Shown here: positions 14,991 to 22,474 of the stretch, piece after piece
Layout of the letters: the number at the start of each line of letters is the position of its first letter
Numbering within the stretch: the stretch's first letter is position 1
Assembly: GCF_018829635.1 (NCBI RefSeq)
Contig: NZ_JAHKKG010000004.1
Location: 124,001-188,000, forward strand
Direction of reading: 5' to 3'
DNA: 64,000 nucleotides
Source: Paractinoplanes bogorensis
GTDB lineage: Bacteria > Actinomycetota > Actinomycetes > Mycobacteriales > Micromonosporaceae
Notes under the pieces: generated by a model
What the model was told of the DNA's origin: nothing
Seen by the model: the letters and a program-made list of their open reading frames with translations, nothing else
Database searches by the model: none
Translations under genes and position numbers: made by a program

Positions 14991-16313
14991 ATGAAGCGAC
15001 GTCAGATAGGCCTCGCCGTACTCTCGGCGGCCACCGCGATGGCGCTCGGCGCGTGCAGTGCCGGCAGCCTCGGCAGCAGCGACGACAGCAGCAGCGGCGG
15101 CGGCGGCAAGGTCACGCTCTCGTTCCTGACCGACAACCAGCCGGAGACGGTGAAGATCGCGGAGGGGCTGGCCAAGGACTTCAACGCCAAGAACCCCGAC
15201 ATCACGATCACCGTCGAGACCCGGCCGCAGGGCACCGAGGGCGACAACGTCGTCAAGACCCGGCTCTCGACCGGGGACATGACCGACGTCTTCATGTACA
15301 ACTCGGGCTCGCTCATGCAGGCCCTGGCCCCGCAGAAGAACCTCACCCCGGTCGACGAGTTCGCCGGGCAGCTCGACGACAACTTCAAGAAATCGGTCGG
15401 CTCGGACGGCAAGATCTACGGGGTGCCCTTCGGGAACTACATGGCCGGCGCGATCCTCTACAACAAGGACGTCTACGACAAGAACGGGCTGAAGGTCCCG
15501 ACGTCGTGGGCCGAGTTCGAGGCCAACAACGCCAAGCTCAAGGCGGCCGGCGTCGACCCGGTCATCCAGACGTACGGCGAGACCTGGACGTCGCAGCTGT
15601 TCATCCTGGGCGACTACTTCAACGTCGAGGCGACCACCCCGGGCTGGGCCGACCAGTACACCAAGAACCAGGCCAAGTACGCGACCACGCCCGCCGCCCG
15701 GGCCGGCTTCGACCACCTGCAGGAGGTGCACGACAAGGGGTACGTGAACAAGGACTTCGCGTCGGCCAAGCTCACCGACGGCCTGAACAAGCTGGCCAAG
15801 GGTGAGGGCGCGCAGTACCCGATCCTGTCCGCGATGCTCAGCCAGCTGATCGCCGACAACCCGGGCACCGAGAACAAGATCGGCCTGTTCGCCATCCCGG
15901 GCGCCGACGCCGCCAAGAACGGCCTGACCGTGTGGGCGCCGAACGGCCTCTACATCCCGACCAGCACCACCGGTGCCAAGCTGGACGCGGCCAAGAAGTT
16001 CCTCGGCTTCGTGGCCAGCCCCGAGGGGTGCGAGTCGCTCGGCAAGGCGTCCCAGCCGACCGGCCCGTACGCGGTCACGGGGTGCAAGCTGCCCGACTCG
16101 GTGCCGCAGGCGGTCAAGGACATGCAGACCTACATCGACAAGCCGGGCGCGTCCGGCCTCGCCCTGGAGTTCCTGTCCCCGGTCAAGGGCCCGGCCCTCG
16201 AGCAGATCTGCGTCGAGGTCGGCTCCGGCATCCGCAAGGCCGACGCCGCCGCCAAGCTGTACGACGAGGACGTGAAAAAGCAGGCCCAGCAGCTTGGACT
16301 GGAAGGTTGGTAG
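14991..16313 (+). CDS. ABC sugar transporter substrate-binding lipoprotein
   Basis: A 440-residue extracellular solute-binding protein of the carbohydrate (family 1) type. The signal ends in lipobox LGAC (Cys22), followed by a Ser/Gly/Asp linker. Family features are TLSFLTDNQPETVKIAEGLA at the start of the mature fold, IYGVPFGNYMAGAILYNKDV and a late TVWAPNGLYIPTSTTGAKLD. It lies 11 nt after the rhamnosidase with an AAGGGAG ribosome-binding site. Its ligand is inferred from context to be a rhamnose-containing oligosaccharide. Confidence 0.93.
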   Translation: MKRRQIGLAVLSAATAMALGACSAGSLGSSDDSSSGGGGKVTLSFLTDNQPETVKIAEGLAKDFNAKNPDITITVETRPQGTEGDNVVKTRLSTGDMTDVFMYNSGSLMQALAPQKNLTPVDEFAGQLDDNFKKSVGSDGKIYGVPFGNYMAGAILYNKDVYDKNGLKVPTSWAEFEANNAKLKAAGVDPVIQTYGETWTSQLFILGDYFNVEATTPGWADQYTKNQAKYATTPAARAGFDHLQEVHDKGYVNKDFASAKLTDGLNKLAKGEGAQYPILSAMLSQLIADNPGTENKIGLFAIPGADAAKNGLTVWAPNGLYIPTSTTGAKLDAAKKFLGFVASPEGCESLGKASQPTGPYAVTGCKLPDSVPQAVKDMQTYIDKPGASGLALEFLSPVKGPALEQICVEVGSGIRKADAAAKLYDEDVKKQAQQLGLEGW

Positions 16314-16333
16314 CCCTGGAGGCCCGGTCGCGT

Positions 16334-17221
16334 GTGAGCGCGACCGGGCCCGCCCCGGCCGGGCGGAAACGCAGCCCGTACCCGATCTGGTTCTACCTGC
16401 CGGCCGCCATCGTCTACGCGGTGCTGTTCCTGGTGCCGACGGTGACGTCGTTCTACTTCAGCCTGACCCGGTGGAGCATCTTCGACTCGCAGTTCATCGG
16501 GTTCGACAACTACGTCACGTTCTTCCAGGAGCCGGCCCTGGTCTCCGGCCTCTGGCACACCGTGGTTTACGCGGTGGTCACCTCGGGTCTCAAGGTGGTG
16601 CTCGGGCTGGGCCTGGCCGTCCTGCTCACCTCGCAGATCATCGGCCGCGGCTACCTGCGCTCGGTGGTGTTCTTCCCGGTGCTGGTCAGCACGATCGGGG
16701 TCGGCCTGACCTTCACCATCCTGATGGACCCCGAGGACGGCCTGATCAACGAGTCGCTGGCCCTGCTCGGCATCCAGGGCCCGGGCTGGCTGACCGACCC
16801 CAGCTATGCGCTGCTGTCGGTGGCGCTGGTCGACGTCTGGAAGGGCGTCGGCCTGGCCACCCTCATCTACATCGCCGGCATCGTGTCCATCCCGCAGGAG
16901 TACTTCGAGGCGGCCCGCGTCGACGGCGCCTCGGCCTGGCAGAACTTCCGGAGCATCGTGCTGCCGCTGGCCCGCCCGGCCACGTTCACGGTGATCCTGC
17001 TGTCGCTGATCGGCGGGCTGCGCTCGTTCGACCTGATCTGGGCGATGACCCGCGGCGGTCCCGGCTTCACCTCCGACGTCATCGCGTCGGTGATCTACAA
17101 GCAGTACCAGGCGGGCTTCTACGGCCTGTCCACGGCCGGCAACGTGGTGCTGTTCCTGCTGGTGACGGCGATCATCTTCCCGCTGTCGCGCTTCCTGAAC
17201 TCGCGGGAGGTGGACCTGTGA
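16334..17221 (+). CDS. ABC sugar transporter permease 1 (MalF/UgpA type)
   Basis: A 295-residue inner-membrane permease with six predicted helices. The cytoplasmic EAA loop reads EYFEAARVDGASAWQNFRSI (about 190-210), which contacts the ATPase. The GTG at 16334 is preceded by GGAGG (about 16317-16321). Starts further upstream would overlap the binding-protein gene. It overlaps the next permease by 4 nt. As usual in actinobacteria, no ATPase gene is present here; a shared MsiK-type ATPase elsewhere is likely. Confidence 0.93.
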   Translation: MSATGPAPAGRKRSPYPIWFYLPAAIVYAVLFLVPTVTSFYFSLTRWSIFDSQFIGFDNYVTFFQEPALVSGLWHTVVYAVVTSGLKVVLGLGLAVLLTSQIIGRGYLRSVVFFPVLVSTIGVGLTFTILMDPEDGLINESLALLGIQGPGWLTDPSYALLSVALVDVWKGVGLATLIYIAGIVSIPQEYFEAARVDGASAWQNFRSIVLPLARPATFTVILLSLIGGLRSFDLIWAMTRGGPGFTSDVIASVIYKQYQAGFYGLSTAGNVVLFLLVTAIIFPLSRFLNSREVDL

Positions 17222-18042
17222 AGTCGCGCAACCCGCTGCTCAGCATCGTGGCGATCCTGCTGTCCGTCGTGGTGTTCCTGGTGCCGTTCGCGTTCATCCT
17301 GCTGACCGCGGGTAAGAGCCGCCAGGAGGCGTCCCGGCTGGACTTCACCTGGCCCACCCAGTTCCAGTTCGTGCAGAACTTCGTCGACGTGGTCCAGGCC
17401 CGCGACTACATGCTGATCATCGCCTTCATCAACAGCACGATCCTGACCGTCGCCTCGGTGACCATCATGGTGGTGCTGGCGGCGATGGTGGCCTTCGTGC
17501 TGCAACGCCGGCGCACCCGCTGGACCGGTTTCGTCAACTTCCTGGTCCTGTCCGGCCTGATCATCCCGCCCGCCGTGGTGCCGACGATCTGGGTGCTTCA
17601 GAAACTGGGACTGTTCCGGACGATGCCCGGCCTGATCCTGGTCGAGGTGGCGTTCGGCCTGTCCTTCTGCATCCTGCTGTTCCGCGCGTTCATCGCCACC
17701 GTCCCGCGCGAGCTGGACGAGGCCGCGATCATCGACGGCGCCGGCCCGGTACGGCTGTTCTTCCGGGTCATCCTGCCGTTGCTCAAGTCGGTGATCATCA
17801 CCTGCGTGGTGGTCCAGTCGGTGACGGTCTTCAACGACTTCGTCAACCCGCTGTACTTCCTGCCCGGCGACCAGAACGCCACCGTGCAGCTGACGCTGTA
17901 CAACTTCTCGAGCTCGTACTCCACCCAGTACAACCTGCTCTTCATGGACATCCTGCTGATCACGATCCCGCCGCTGATCATGTTCCTGTTCTTCAACAAG
18001 CGCATCGTGGCGGGTATGACCGCGGGCGCCATCAAGGGATAG
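17218..18042 (+). CDS. ABC sugar transporter permease 2 (MalG/UgpE type)
   Basis: A 274-residue permease with six helices. The EAA loop is PRELDEAAIIDGAGPVRLFF (about 178-197). The GTG start overlaps the stop of permease 1 (GTGA), a sign of coupled translation and heterodimer assembly. It is the last gene of the GH78 operon. Its stop codon lies inside the long inverted repeat shared with the convergent GH5 gene. Confidence 0.93.
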   Translation: MKSRNPLLSIVAILLSVVVFLVPFAFILLTAGKSRQEASRLDFTWPTQFQFVQNFVDVVQARDYMLIIAFINSTILTVASVTIMVVLAAMVAFVLQRRRTRWTGFVNFLVLSGLIIPPAVVPTIWVLQKLGLFRTMPGLILVEVAFGLSFCILLFRAFIATVPRELDEAAIIDGAGPVRLFFRVILPLLKSVIITCVVVQSVTVFNDFVNPLYFLPGDQNATVQLTLYNFSSSYSTQYNLLFMDILLITIPPLIMFLFFNKRIVAGMTAGAIKG

Positions 18043-18084
18043 GGCCGGGGTCGCGCTGTTGCCTCAGCGCGGCCCCTCTATCCC
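18036..18084. terminator. bidirectional terminator containing both stop codons
   Basis: Outer arms GGGATAG (18036-18042) and CTATCCC (18078-18084) and inner arms GGGGTCGCGCTG / CAGCGCGGCCCC (one mismatch) form a long interrupted stem. Both stop codons sit in the outer stem: TAG of the permease and TAG of the convergent GH5 gene, each preceded by GGA. Confidence 0.75.
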
Positions 18085-19898
18085 GACTTGCGGCAGAACA
18101 GGGCGTCGGGCGTACGGGAAGAGAAGACCCGGCCGGTGTAGGCGACGCCGGCGGCGTATTCGTCGGTCGCGCACTGGCCCTTGTAGTTGCCGGTCGCGAA
18201 CTCGCCGCCCGGGTTGCCCTCGGGACGGTTGTCGCCGCGGTCGAACCAGAGCGTGCGGCCGGTGGACGCGGCCGCCGTGGGGGAGGCGCCGCAGAGCACG
18301 CTCGACATCGCCGCCCCGCGAACGGCGTAGCCCACGAGAAGGGACCCGGCCGGGCACTGCAGCTTCGTGTAGCCACCGGCCCAGTCGGTCGTCACGTACT
18401 GCTCGTTCCGCACCACCTGATAGGACGTCCAGTCGCTCCCGGTGCACAGCGCGCGGTTGCCGGTGTGGGCCAGGCCCGCCAGGCGCTGGCCGTCGGGGCA
18501 GGTAGCCTTGCGGGCGCCCGAGTCCCAGTCCGGCTCGCCGCGCATCCACAGCGACGCGATGAAATCCCCGTTGTCGGGGCTCAGCATCGACCAGGGGGTC
18601 ACGGGGTCGATTTTTCCCGTACGACCGGAGCCCGTGAGCCGGTTCCAGATCGGTGCCCGCCAGTCGTCGAACCCGGTCAGCGTGCCCGCCCGGTCCCAGA
18701 ACAGCAGGCCCCAGTTGTTGCCGCTCTCGCTGAAGCCGACGGCCGGCCAGTACGCGAAGTCGGCGTCGGTCTGCACCAGGAAGTCGGTGAAGTTGACGAA
18801 CCAGTTCCGCTGCGACGAGCCGGCCGCGGCGTTGCGGTCGACGCCGAACTCGCTGATCCACACCGGCGCGGTGAAGTGCTGCCCGGACTCGGTGGCCACG
18901 TACATCGCGTCGCGCTGCAGCACCCGGAACAGCTCGTCACGGCTCAGGTCACGGTAGCGCGGGTCGGTCGTCTCGCCGGTGCCGGTCGCGCCGCTGTGGT
19001 TGGCGCCGGTGTAGTCGTAGAAGTGCGCCGCGTAGACCAGCTTGCCCGACTTCACGAGCGTGTGCGACAGCGTCCGTACGGGCTTGAGGGTGGGCCGCTC
19101 GTGCGCGAAGCCGTCGATCGGGATGCCGGTCCAGTTGATGCCCTCGACGATGATCAGCAGGTTCGGGTTGGCCTCGCGCAGGATCCGGTCGCCCAGCCGT
19201 TGCGAGGCGGCGAACCAGTCGTGGTCGTTGCCCCAGCCCCAGTTCGGGTCGTCCAGCACCGTACGGCGTACCTCGTTGTAGAGGTCGGCGCCGACCACCC
19301 GGGGGTTGTCGCGGTAGCGGCGCACCATGGTGAGCCAGGTGTCCTCCCACTGCTGGGCGCTCTGCGAGGTGTTCCACCGCTCGTTGCCGTCGACCCCGCA
19401 GCACCAGCGCGTCGTATTGGTGTGGTTGTTGAGGACCACGGCGAGTCCGGCGCCGGTCAGGGCCGCGACCACGGCGTCGTACACCGCAAGCGGGGTCTTG
19501 CCCTTCAGTTGCGGGTTGGCGGCCAGATAGCGGTCGCCCACCGGCTGCGAGTCGGTGACCATGGCGCTGGAGAACGGCAGGCGCACGCTGTTGATGCCGA
19601 TCGCCTGGAAGTTGGCGACGATGGTGGCCAGCGGCGCCCGGTCGAGGCCCATCGGCACGCGGCCCGAGTTCTCGCCGGCGTGGTGGTTGGCGTCGGTGTC
19701 AGCGTCGCCGGAACCGTTGTAGGTGCCGCTCGCGCCGTGCCAGTTGGCCGACTTGAGCTTGAAGCGGTTGCCGTCGGCGTCCACGATGTAGCGCCCGCGC
19801 GTGCTCAGCGGCGCGGCCCAGGTCGCCTCGGCCGCCTGGGCGGCGGTGGGCACGGACAGGACGGTGGCGACGAGAGCCAGGACGAGCAAGGCGCGCAT
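18078..19898 (-). CDS. secreted GH5 glycoside hydrolase with Cys-repeat tail
   Basis: A 606-residue secreted enzyme of glycoside hydrolase family 5 (endoglucanase/mannanase-like). The signal peptide ends around AAQA (residue 23). GRYIVDADGNRFKLKSANWH opens the barrel, LYNEVR (about residue 209) holds the acid/base Glu and WISEFGV (about 350) the nucleophile Glu. The final about 140 residues form a separate domain with three degenerate repeats of a CP.G..L.G.A...LC pattern (TCPDGQRLAGLAHTGNRALC, then LQCPAGSLLVGYAVRGAAMS, then GQCATDEYAAGVAYTGRVFS). Its function is unknown, possibly carbohydrate binding. An in-frame ATG two codons upstream (19904) is possible. It faces the rhamnosidase operon and shares an ATATATCG motif with the PadR promoter. 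Confidence 0.88.
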   Translation of the reverse strand: MRALLVLALVATVLSVPTAAQAAEATWAAPLSTRGRYIVDADGNRFKLKSANWHGASGTYNGSGDADTDANHHAGENSGRVPMGLDRAPLATIVANFQAIGINSVRLPFSSAMVTDSQPVGDRYLAANPQLKGKTPLAVYDAVVAALTGAGLAVVLNNHTNTTRWCCGVDGNERWNTSQSAQQWEDTWLTMVRRYRDNPRVVGADLYNEVRRTVLDDPNWGWGNDHDWFAASQRLGDRILREANPNLLIIVEGINWTGIPIDGFAHERPTLKPVRTLSHTLVKSGKLVYAAHFYDYTGANHSGATGTGETTDPRYRDLSRDELFRVLQRDAMYVATESGQHFTAPVWISEFGVDRNAAAGSSQRNWFVNFTDFLVQTDADFAYWPAVGFSESGNNWGLLFWDRAGTLTGFDDWRAPIWNRLTGSGRTGKIDPVTPWSMLSPDNGDFIASLWMRGEPDWDSGARKATCPDGQRLAGLAHTGNRALCTGSDWTSYQVVRNEQYVTTDWAGGYTKLQCPAGSLLVGYAVRGAAMSSVLCGASPTAAASTGRTLWFDRGDNRPEGNPGGEFATGNYKGQCATDEYAAGVAYTGRVFSSRTPDALFCRKSG

Positions 19899-19908
19899 GG
19901 GCATCTAT

Positions 19909-19926
19909 ATATCGGATCCGCGGGCC
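19909..19926. promoter_or_regulatory. possible PadR-binding AT-rich site upstream of GH5
   Basis: CTATATATCGGATCCGCG lies just upstream of the GH5 start. The core ATATATCG recurs inside the padR promoter (20305-20312). Such AT-rich islands are conspicuous in this GC-rich sequence. A regulatory link is an inference. Confidence 0.35.
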
Positions 19927-19973
19927 GATGGCGATCGTTGCGGCGAAAGTCTGCCCTATCCGGCCGCGTACGG

Positions 19974-20279
19974 TCAGGCCGGCCGGAGTCTCAGCTCGGC
20001 CGCGTCGGCGTGCCGCCGCATGCGTGCGACCTGCTGGGCCAGCGCGGCCGTGCCCGAACTGGTGAGCCGGTAGTAGCGCCGGAGCCGGCCGTCGACCGCC
20101 TCTTCGCGGTCGACCTCGACGAGGCCCTGCTCGGTCAGCCGGTCGAGTGCGCCGTAGAGAGTGCCGGGCCGCAGCCGGACGTCTCCCTCGGACAGTGCCT
20201 CGACGGCCTGGATCACGCCGTAGCCGTGACACGGCTCCGCCGCCAGCGCGGTGAGGATCAAGAACGTGGGCTCCTGCAT
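19974..20279 (-). CDS. PadR family transcriptional regulator
   Basis: A 101-residue winged-helix repressor. EPTFLILTALAAEPCHGYGV and RLRPGTLYGALDRLTEQGLV are the classic PadR helices, followed by the wing RRYYRLTSSG and a short C-terminal dimerisation helix (PadR-s2 type). PadR proteins usually sense phenolic or hydrophobic ligands. The ATG at 20279 is chosen because the promoter TTGACG-17-TAGCGT ends 8 nt upstream, making a leaderless mRNA; the upstream GTG frame would overlap that promoter. Likely autoregulated; GH5 may be a second target. Confidence 0.85.
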   Translation of the reverse strand: MQEPTFLILTALAAEPCHGYGVIQAVEALSEGDVRLRPGTLYGALDRLTEQGLVEVDREEAVDGRLRRYYRLTSSGTAALAQQVARMRRHADAAELRLRPA

Positions 20280-20287
20280 GACCCCGT

Positions 20288-20316
20288 ACGCTACGCCCGT
20301 CGACATATATCGTCAA
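20288..20316 (-). promoter_or_regulatory. padR promoter with embedded operator
   Basis: On the minus strand TTGACG (plus 20311-20316) and TAGCGT (plus 20288-20293) are 17 nt apart, a textbook vegetative promoter. The spacer contains CGATATATGTCG, and TATCGATA lies just upstream (20325-20332), giving a cluster of near-palindromic AT-rich sites where PadR could repress its own gene. Confidence 0.65.
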
Positions 20317-20337
20317 CCGTAGTATATCGATAATGCG

Positions 20338-20366
20338 TTGTCCGTGATCGATGCGGTCCTTACCGT
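20338..20366 (+). promoter_or_regulatory. promoter of the HNH gene
   Basis: TTGTCC (20338-20343) and TACCGT (20361-20366) are separated by 17 nt. The GTG start codon follows after 6 nt, so the transcript is expected to begin at or within a base of the start codon. Confidence 0.65.
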
Positions 20367-20372
20367 GAAACC

Positions 20373-20816
20373 GTGACTGACGTGCTCGTTCTCAACGCCG
20401 ACCTCGGCCCTCTGCACCGGGTCAGCCTGCGGCATGCCGTGCGCATGCTCGTGCGGCAGGTGGCCGAGGTGCACGAGTCGCGCCCCGACGGTGTGATCGG
20501 TGTCTGGCCGGTCCCGACCGTGGTGCGCCTGGTGTCCTACGTGGTCACCCGCTGGCGGCACAGCCGTGGCCCGGGCTGGTCGCGGGCCGGTGTGATGGCC
20601 CGCGACGGCAAGCGCTGCGCCTACTGCGGCCGCGCCGCCACCACCATCGACCACGTGCTGCCCCGTTCGCGCGGCGGCGCCAACAGCTGGCTCAACACGG
20701 TCGCCTGCTGCTACGCGTGCAACCAGCGCAAGGGCGACCGCACCCCGGCCGAGGCCCGCATGCCCCTGCGCGTCACGCCGGCCGCCCCGACCTGGGCCAC
20801 CTACGCTCGCGCGTAA
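20373..20816 (+). CDS. HNH endonuclease family protein
   Basis: A 147-residue protein. The N-terminal VLVLNADLGPLHRVSLRHAV is typical of the actinobacterial stand-alone HNH proteins. The C-terminal half holds CAYCGRAATTIDHVLPRSRG and CYACNQRKGDRTPAEA: two CxxC zinc-binding pairs framing the DH catalytic dyad. The nuclease is predicted to be active but its biological target is unknown. It has a leaderless-type promoter. The stop codon abuts the stop of the convergent GNAT gene with no gap. Confidence 0.88.
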   Translation: MTDVLVLNADLGPLHRVSLRHAVRMLVRQVAEVHESRPDGVIGVWPVPTVVRLVSYVVTRWRHSRGPGWSRAGVMARDGKRCAYCGRAATTIDHVLPRSRGGANSWLNTVACCYACNQRKGDRTPAEARMPLRVTPAAPTWATYARA

Positions 20817-21677
20817 CTACAGGTCGCGCTGGTAGAGCAGGCTCTGGTGGGTCGGCGCATAGCCGAGCGACTCGTTGGCGCGGCGCATCGCGACGTTGGC
20901 GTCCGCGGTGTCGGCGAGCAGACCTTCTAGAGCGGCAAACCTTTCCCGTACGCGGGAAATCTGCGCCGCCTTCATCCAACGCGCCAGCCCCCGGCCCCGA
21001 TGGGCGGGCAGCACTCCGGTTCCGTAGTGCTGCCCGTCCCCGGTCGCCGACGCCGGCACCACCAGTTCGGTGAAGCCGGCCATCTCGCCGTCCGGGCCGA
21101 TCGCCGCCGTCGTGCACAGCGTCTCGCCGCGGCGGGCCACCGCGTCGGCGACCGAGTGCAGGCGGGCCACGTCCCACGTCTGCGGCACGTAGGCGGCCTC
21201 GCCCATCGGCATGTCGTCCATCGCCGACCGGGCCCGCACGAACGTCTCGGCCAGCTCGGCGGCGACCGTGCCCTCCCAGTGCACGAGCCGATAGCCGGGC
21301 ACCGCCTCGACGGCCGGTGTGGTCGTGCTCCGCAGGTCGAGCCGGGTGTAGATCAGGACGAGCACCCGGCGCAGTCCGTTCGCCACGCAGAACCGGTCGC
21401 CGTCGTCGTCGCTGCGCACCGGCTCGGACAACAGAGCCGTCATCCCGTGCCCGCGGGCCGCGCCGCTCATCGTGCGCAGCAGCTCGGCGCCGACACCGTG
21501 CCGCCGCTCGGCCGGGTGCACATGGATCTGGGCATCGGCCGACGTGCCGGCCAGCGGAAGCCACAGGAACGCGGTGCCGAGCGGGCGCCCGTCGTCACCC
21601 GCGGCGAGCCAGGCGAAGCGGTCGCGGTGCGCGGGATCGACCAGCGGGGTGACATGCATGGCGGTCATCTTTGTCAT
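20817..21677 (-). CDS. tandem-domain GNAT N-acetyltransferase
   Basis: A 286-residue protein with two GNAT-fold halves. The N-terminal half has IHVHPAERRHGVGAELLRTM (a degenerate acetyl-CoA loop) and the C-terminal half GVLPAHRGRGLARWMKAAQI (an intact Q/RxxGxG/A loop), the architecture of MshD-like or aminoglycoside-type acetyltransferases. The substrate is unknown. Several closely spaced in-frame ATG codons (21677, 21668, 21659) are possible starts. It is convergent with and directly adjacent to the HNH gene. Confidence 0.8.
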   Translation of the reverse strand: MTKMTAMHVTPLVDPAHRDRFAWLAAGDDGRPLGTAFLWLPLAGTSADAQIHVHPAERRHGVGAELLRTMSGAARGHGMTALLSEPVRSDDDGDRFCVANGLRRVLVLIYTRLDLRSTTTPAVEAVPGYRLVHWEGTVAAELAETFVRARSAMDDMPMGEAAYVPQTWDVARLHSVADAVARRGETLCTTAAIGPDGEMAGFTELVVPASATGDGQHYGTGVLPAHRGRGLARWMKAAQISRVRERFAALEGLLADTADANVAMRRANESLGYAPTHQSLLYQRDL

Positions 21678-21688
21678 ACCCGGATGCC

Positions 21689-21997
21689 ATGCTCAACCCC
21701 GTGCTGGTCGACTTCGAGGCGAAACTGTGGATCTGGGATGCGCGCAAGGGCGAGAGCTGGACCTTCGTGACCCTGCCGGCCGAGGAGTCCGAGGTGATCC
21801 GGGAGCTCACGGCGGGCACCCGCCGCGGGTTCGGCGCGGTGCGGGTCAAGGTCTCGGTCGGCACCAGCCACTGGCAGACCTCGATCTTCCCGGGCGGCGA
21901 GGGCTATGTGCTGCCGGTCAAGCGGGCGGTGCGCGTCGCGCAGAAGCTCGAGGCGGGCGACGTGGCGAGCGTGTCGGTGGAAGTTTTGGGGCTCTAG
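21689..21997 (+). CDS. DUF1905 family protein
   Basis: A 102-residue protein of the DUF1905 type. The family patterns are FEAKLWIWD at the start, WTFVTLPAEESEVI, GFGAVRVKVSVG, WQTSIFPGGEGYVLPVKRAV and a closing AGDVASVSVEV. The fold is a small beta-barrel of unknown function that often occurs in cytoplasmic proteins of actinobacteria. The ATG at 21689 is preferred because homologous proteins start just before the FEA segment. A strong hairpin follows the stop. Confidence 0.85.
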   Translation: MLNPVLVDFEAKLWIWDARKGESWTFVTLPAEESEVIRELTAGTRRGFGAVRVKVSVGTSHWQTSIFPGGEGYVLPVKRAVRVAQKLEAGDVASVSVEVLGL

Positions 21998-22006
21998 ACA
22001 GCGAAA

Positions 22007-22037
22007 CCCCGGTGCGCGCTGGCGCTGCGCACCGGGG
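22007..22037 (+). terminator. 11-bp stem terminator after DUF1905
   Basis: CCCCGGTGCGC (22007-22017) pairs perfectly with GCGCACCGGGG (22027-22037) around a 9-nt loop, followed by AGTTTGT. It is a convincing intrinsic-type terminator 10 nt after the gene. Confidence 0.8.
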
Positions 22038-22048
22038 AGTTTGTCAGG

Positions 22049-22080
22049 GCACGCCCGTCCGACGCCGGGGGACACCGGAC
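22049..22080 (-). terminator. second hairpin, minus-strand terminator candidate
   Basis: CCGTCCG and CGGACGG arms enclose a GC-rich loop between the plus-strand terminator and the stop of the minus-strand repeat protein at 22108. It could terminate that gene. Confidence 0.45.
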
Positions 22081-22107
22081 GGACGGCCCCTGCTTTATCG
22101 GCAGCTG

Positions 22108-22395
22108 TTACCAGCGACGGCGGCGGTAGTGGCCGTGGTGCCGGTAATGGCCGTGATGGCGATAGTGACCGTGGTGCCGATAGTGGCCGTGATGGCCGTA
22201 AGCGCCGGGGTGACCGTAGGCACCGGGCGGACCGTAGGGGCCGGGCTGACCGTAGGGGCCGGGCTGACCGTAAGGGCCGGGCTGACCGTAAGGGCCGGGC
22301 TGGCCGTAGTGTCCGTGACCGCCGTGATGCGCCCGCTTGTTCAGTTTCGACGCGAGCATCGACAGCAGGAACCTCTTGACGGAACCGCTCAACAT
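22108..22395 (-). CDS. low-complexity His/Gly/Tyr/Pro repeat protein
   Basis: A 95-residue protein of unknown function. A short basic amphipathic N terminus (MLSGSVKRFLLSMLASKLNK, residues 1-20) is followed by two repeat blocks: four to five copies of the hexapeptide GQPGPY (about 29-58), then GHPGAY-type units, then about four copies of the hexapeptide HHGHYR (about 65-90), ending RRRRW. The composition is typical of flexible, metal-binding or phase-separating segments. The ATG has a GAGGAGG ribosome-binding site, which supports real translation. It is followed by a hairpin. No partner gene is evident. Confidence 0.75.
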   Translation of the reverse strand: MLSGSVKRFLLSMLASKLNKRAHHGGHGHYGQPGPYGQPGPYGQPGPYGQPGPYGPPGAYGHPGAYGHHGHYRHHGHYRHHGHYRHHGHYRRRRW

Positions 22396-22474
22396 AGCCT
22401 CCTCGACTGGTCCTCACCACGGTAGGTGGCGAAGTCCAGCACAGCCTGTGATGCGCCTGGCTGTTTCCTGAGTG

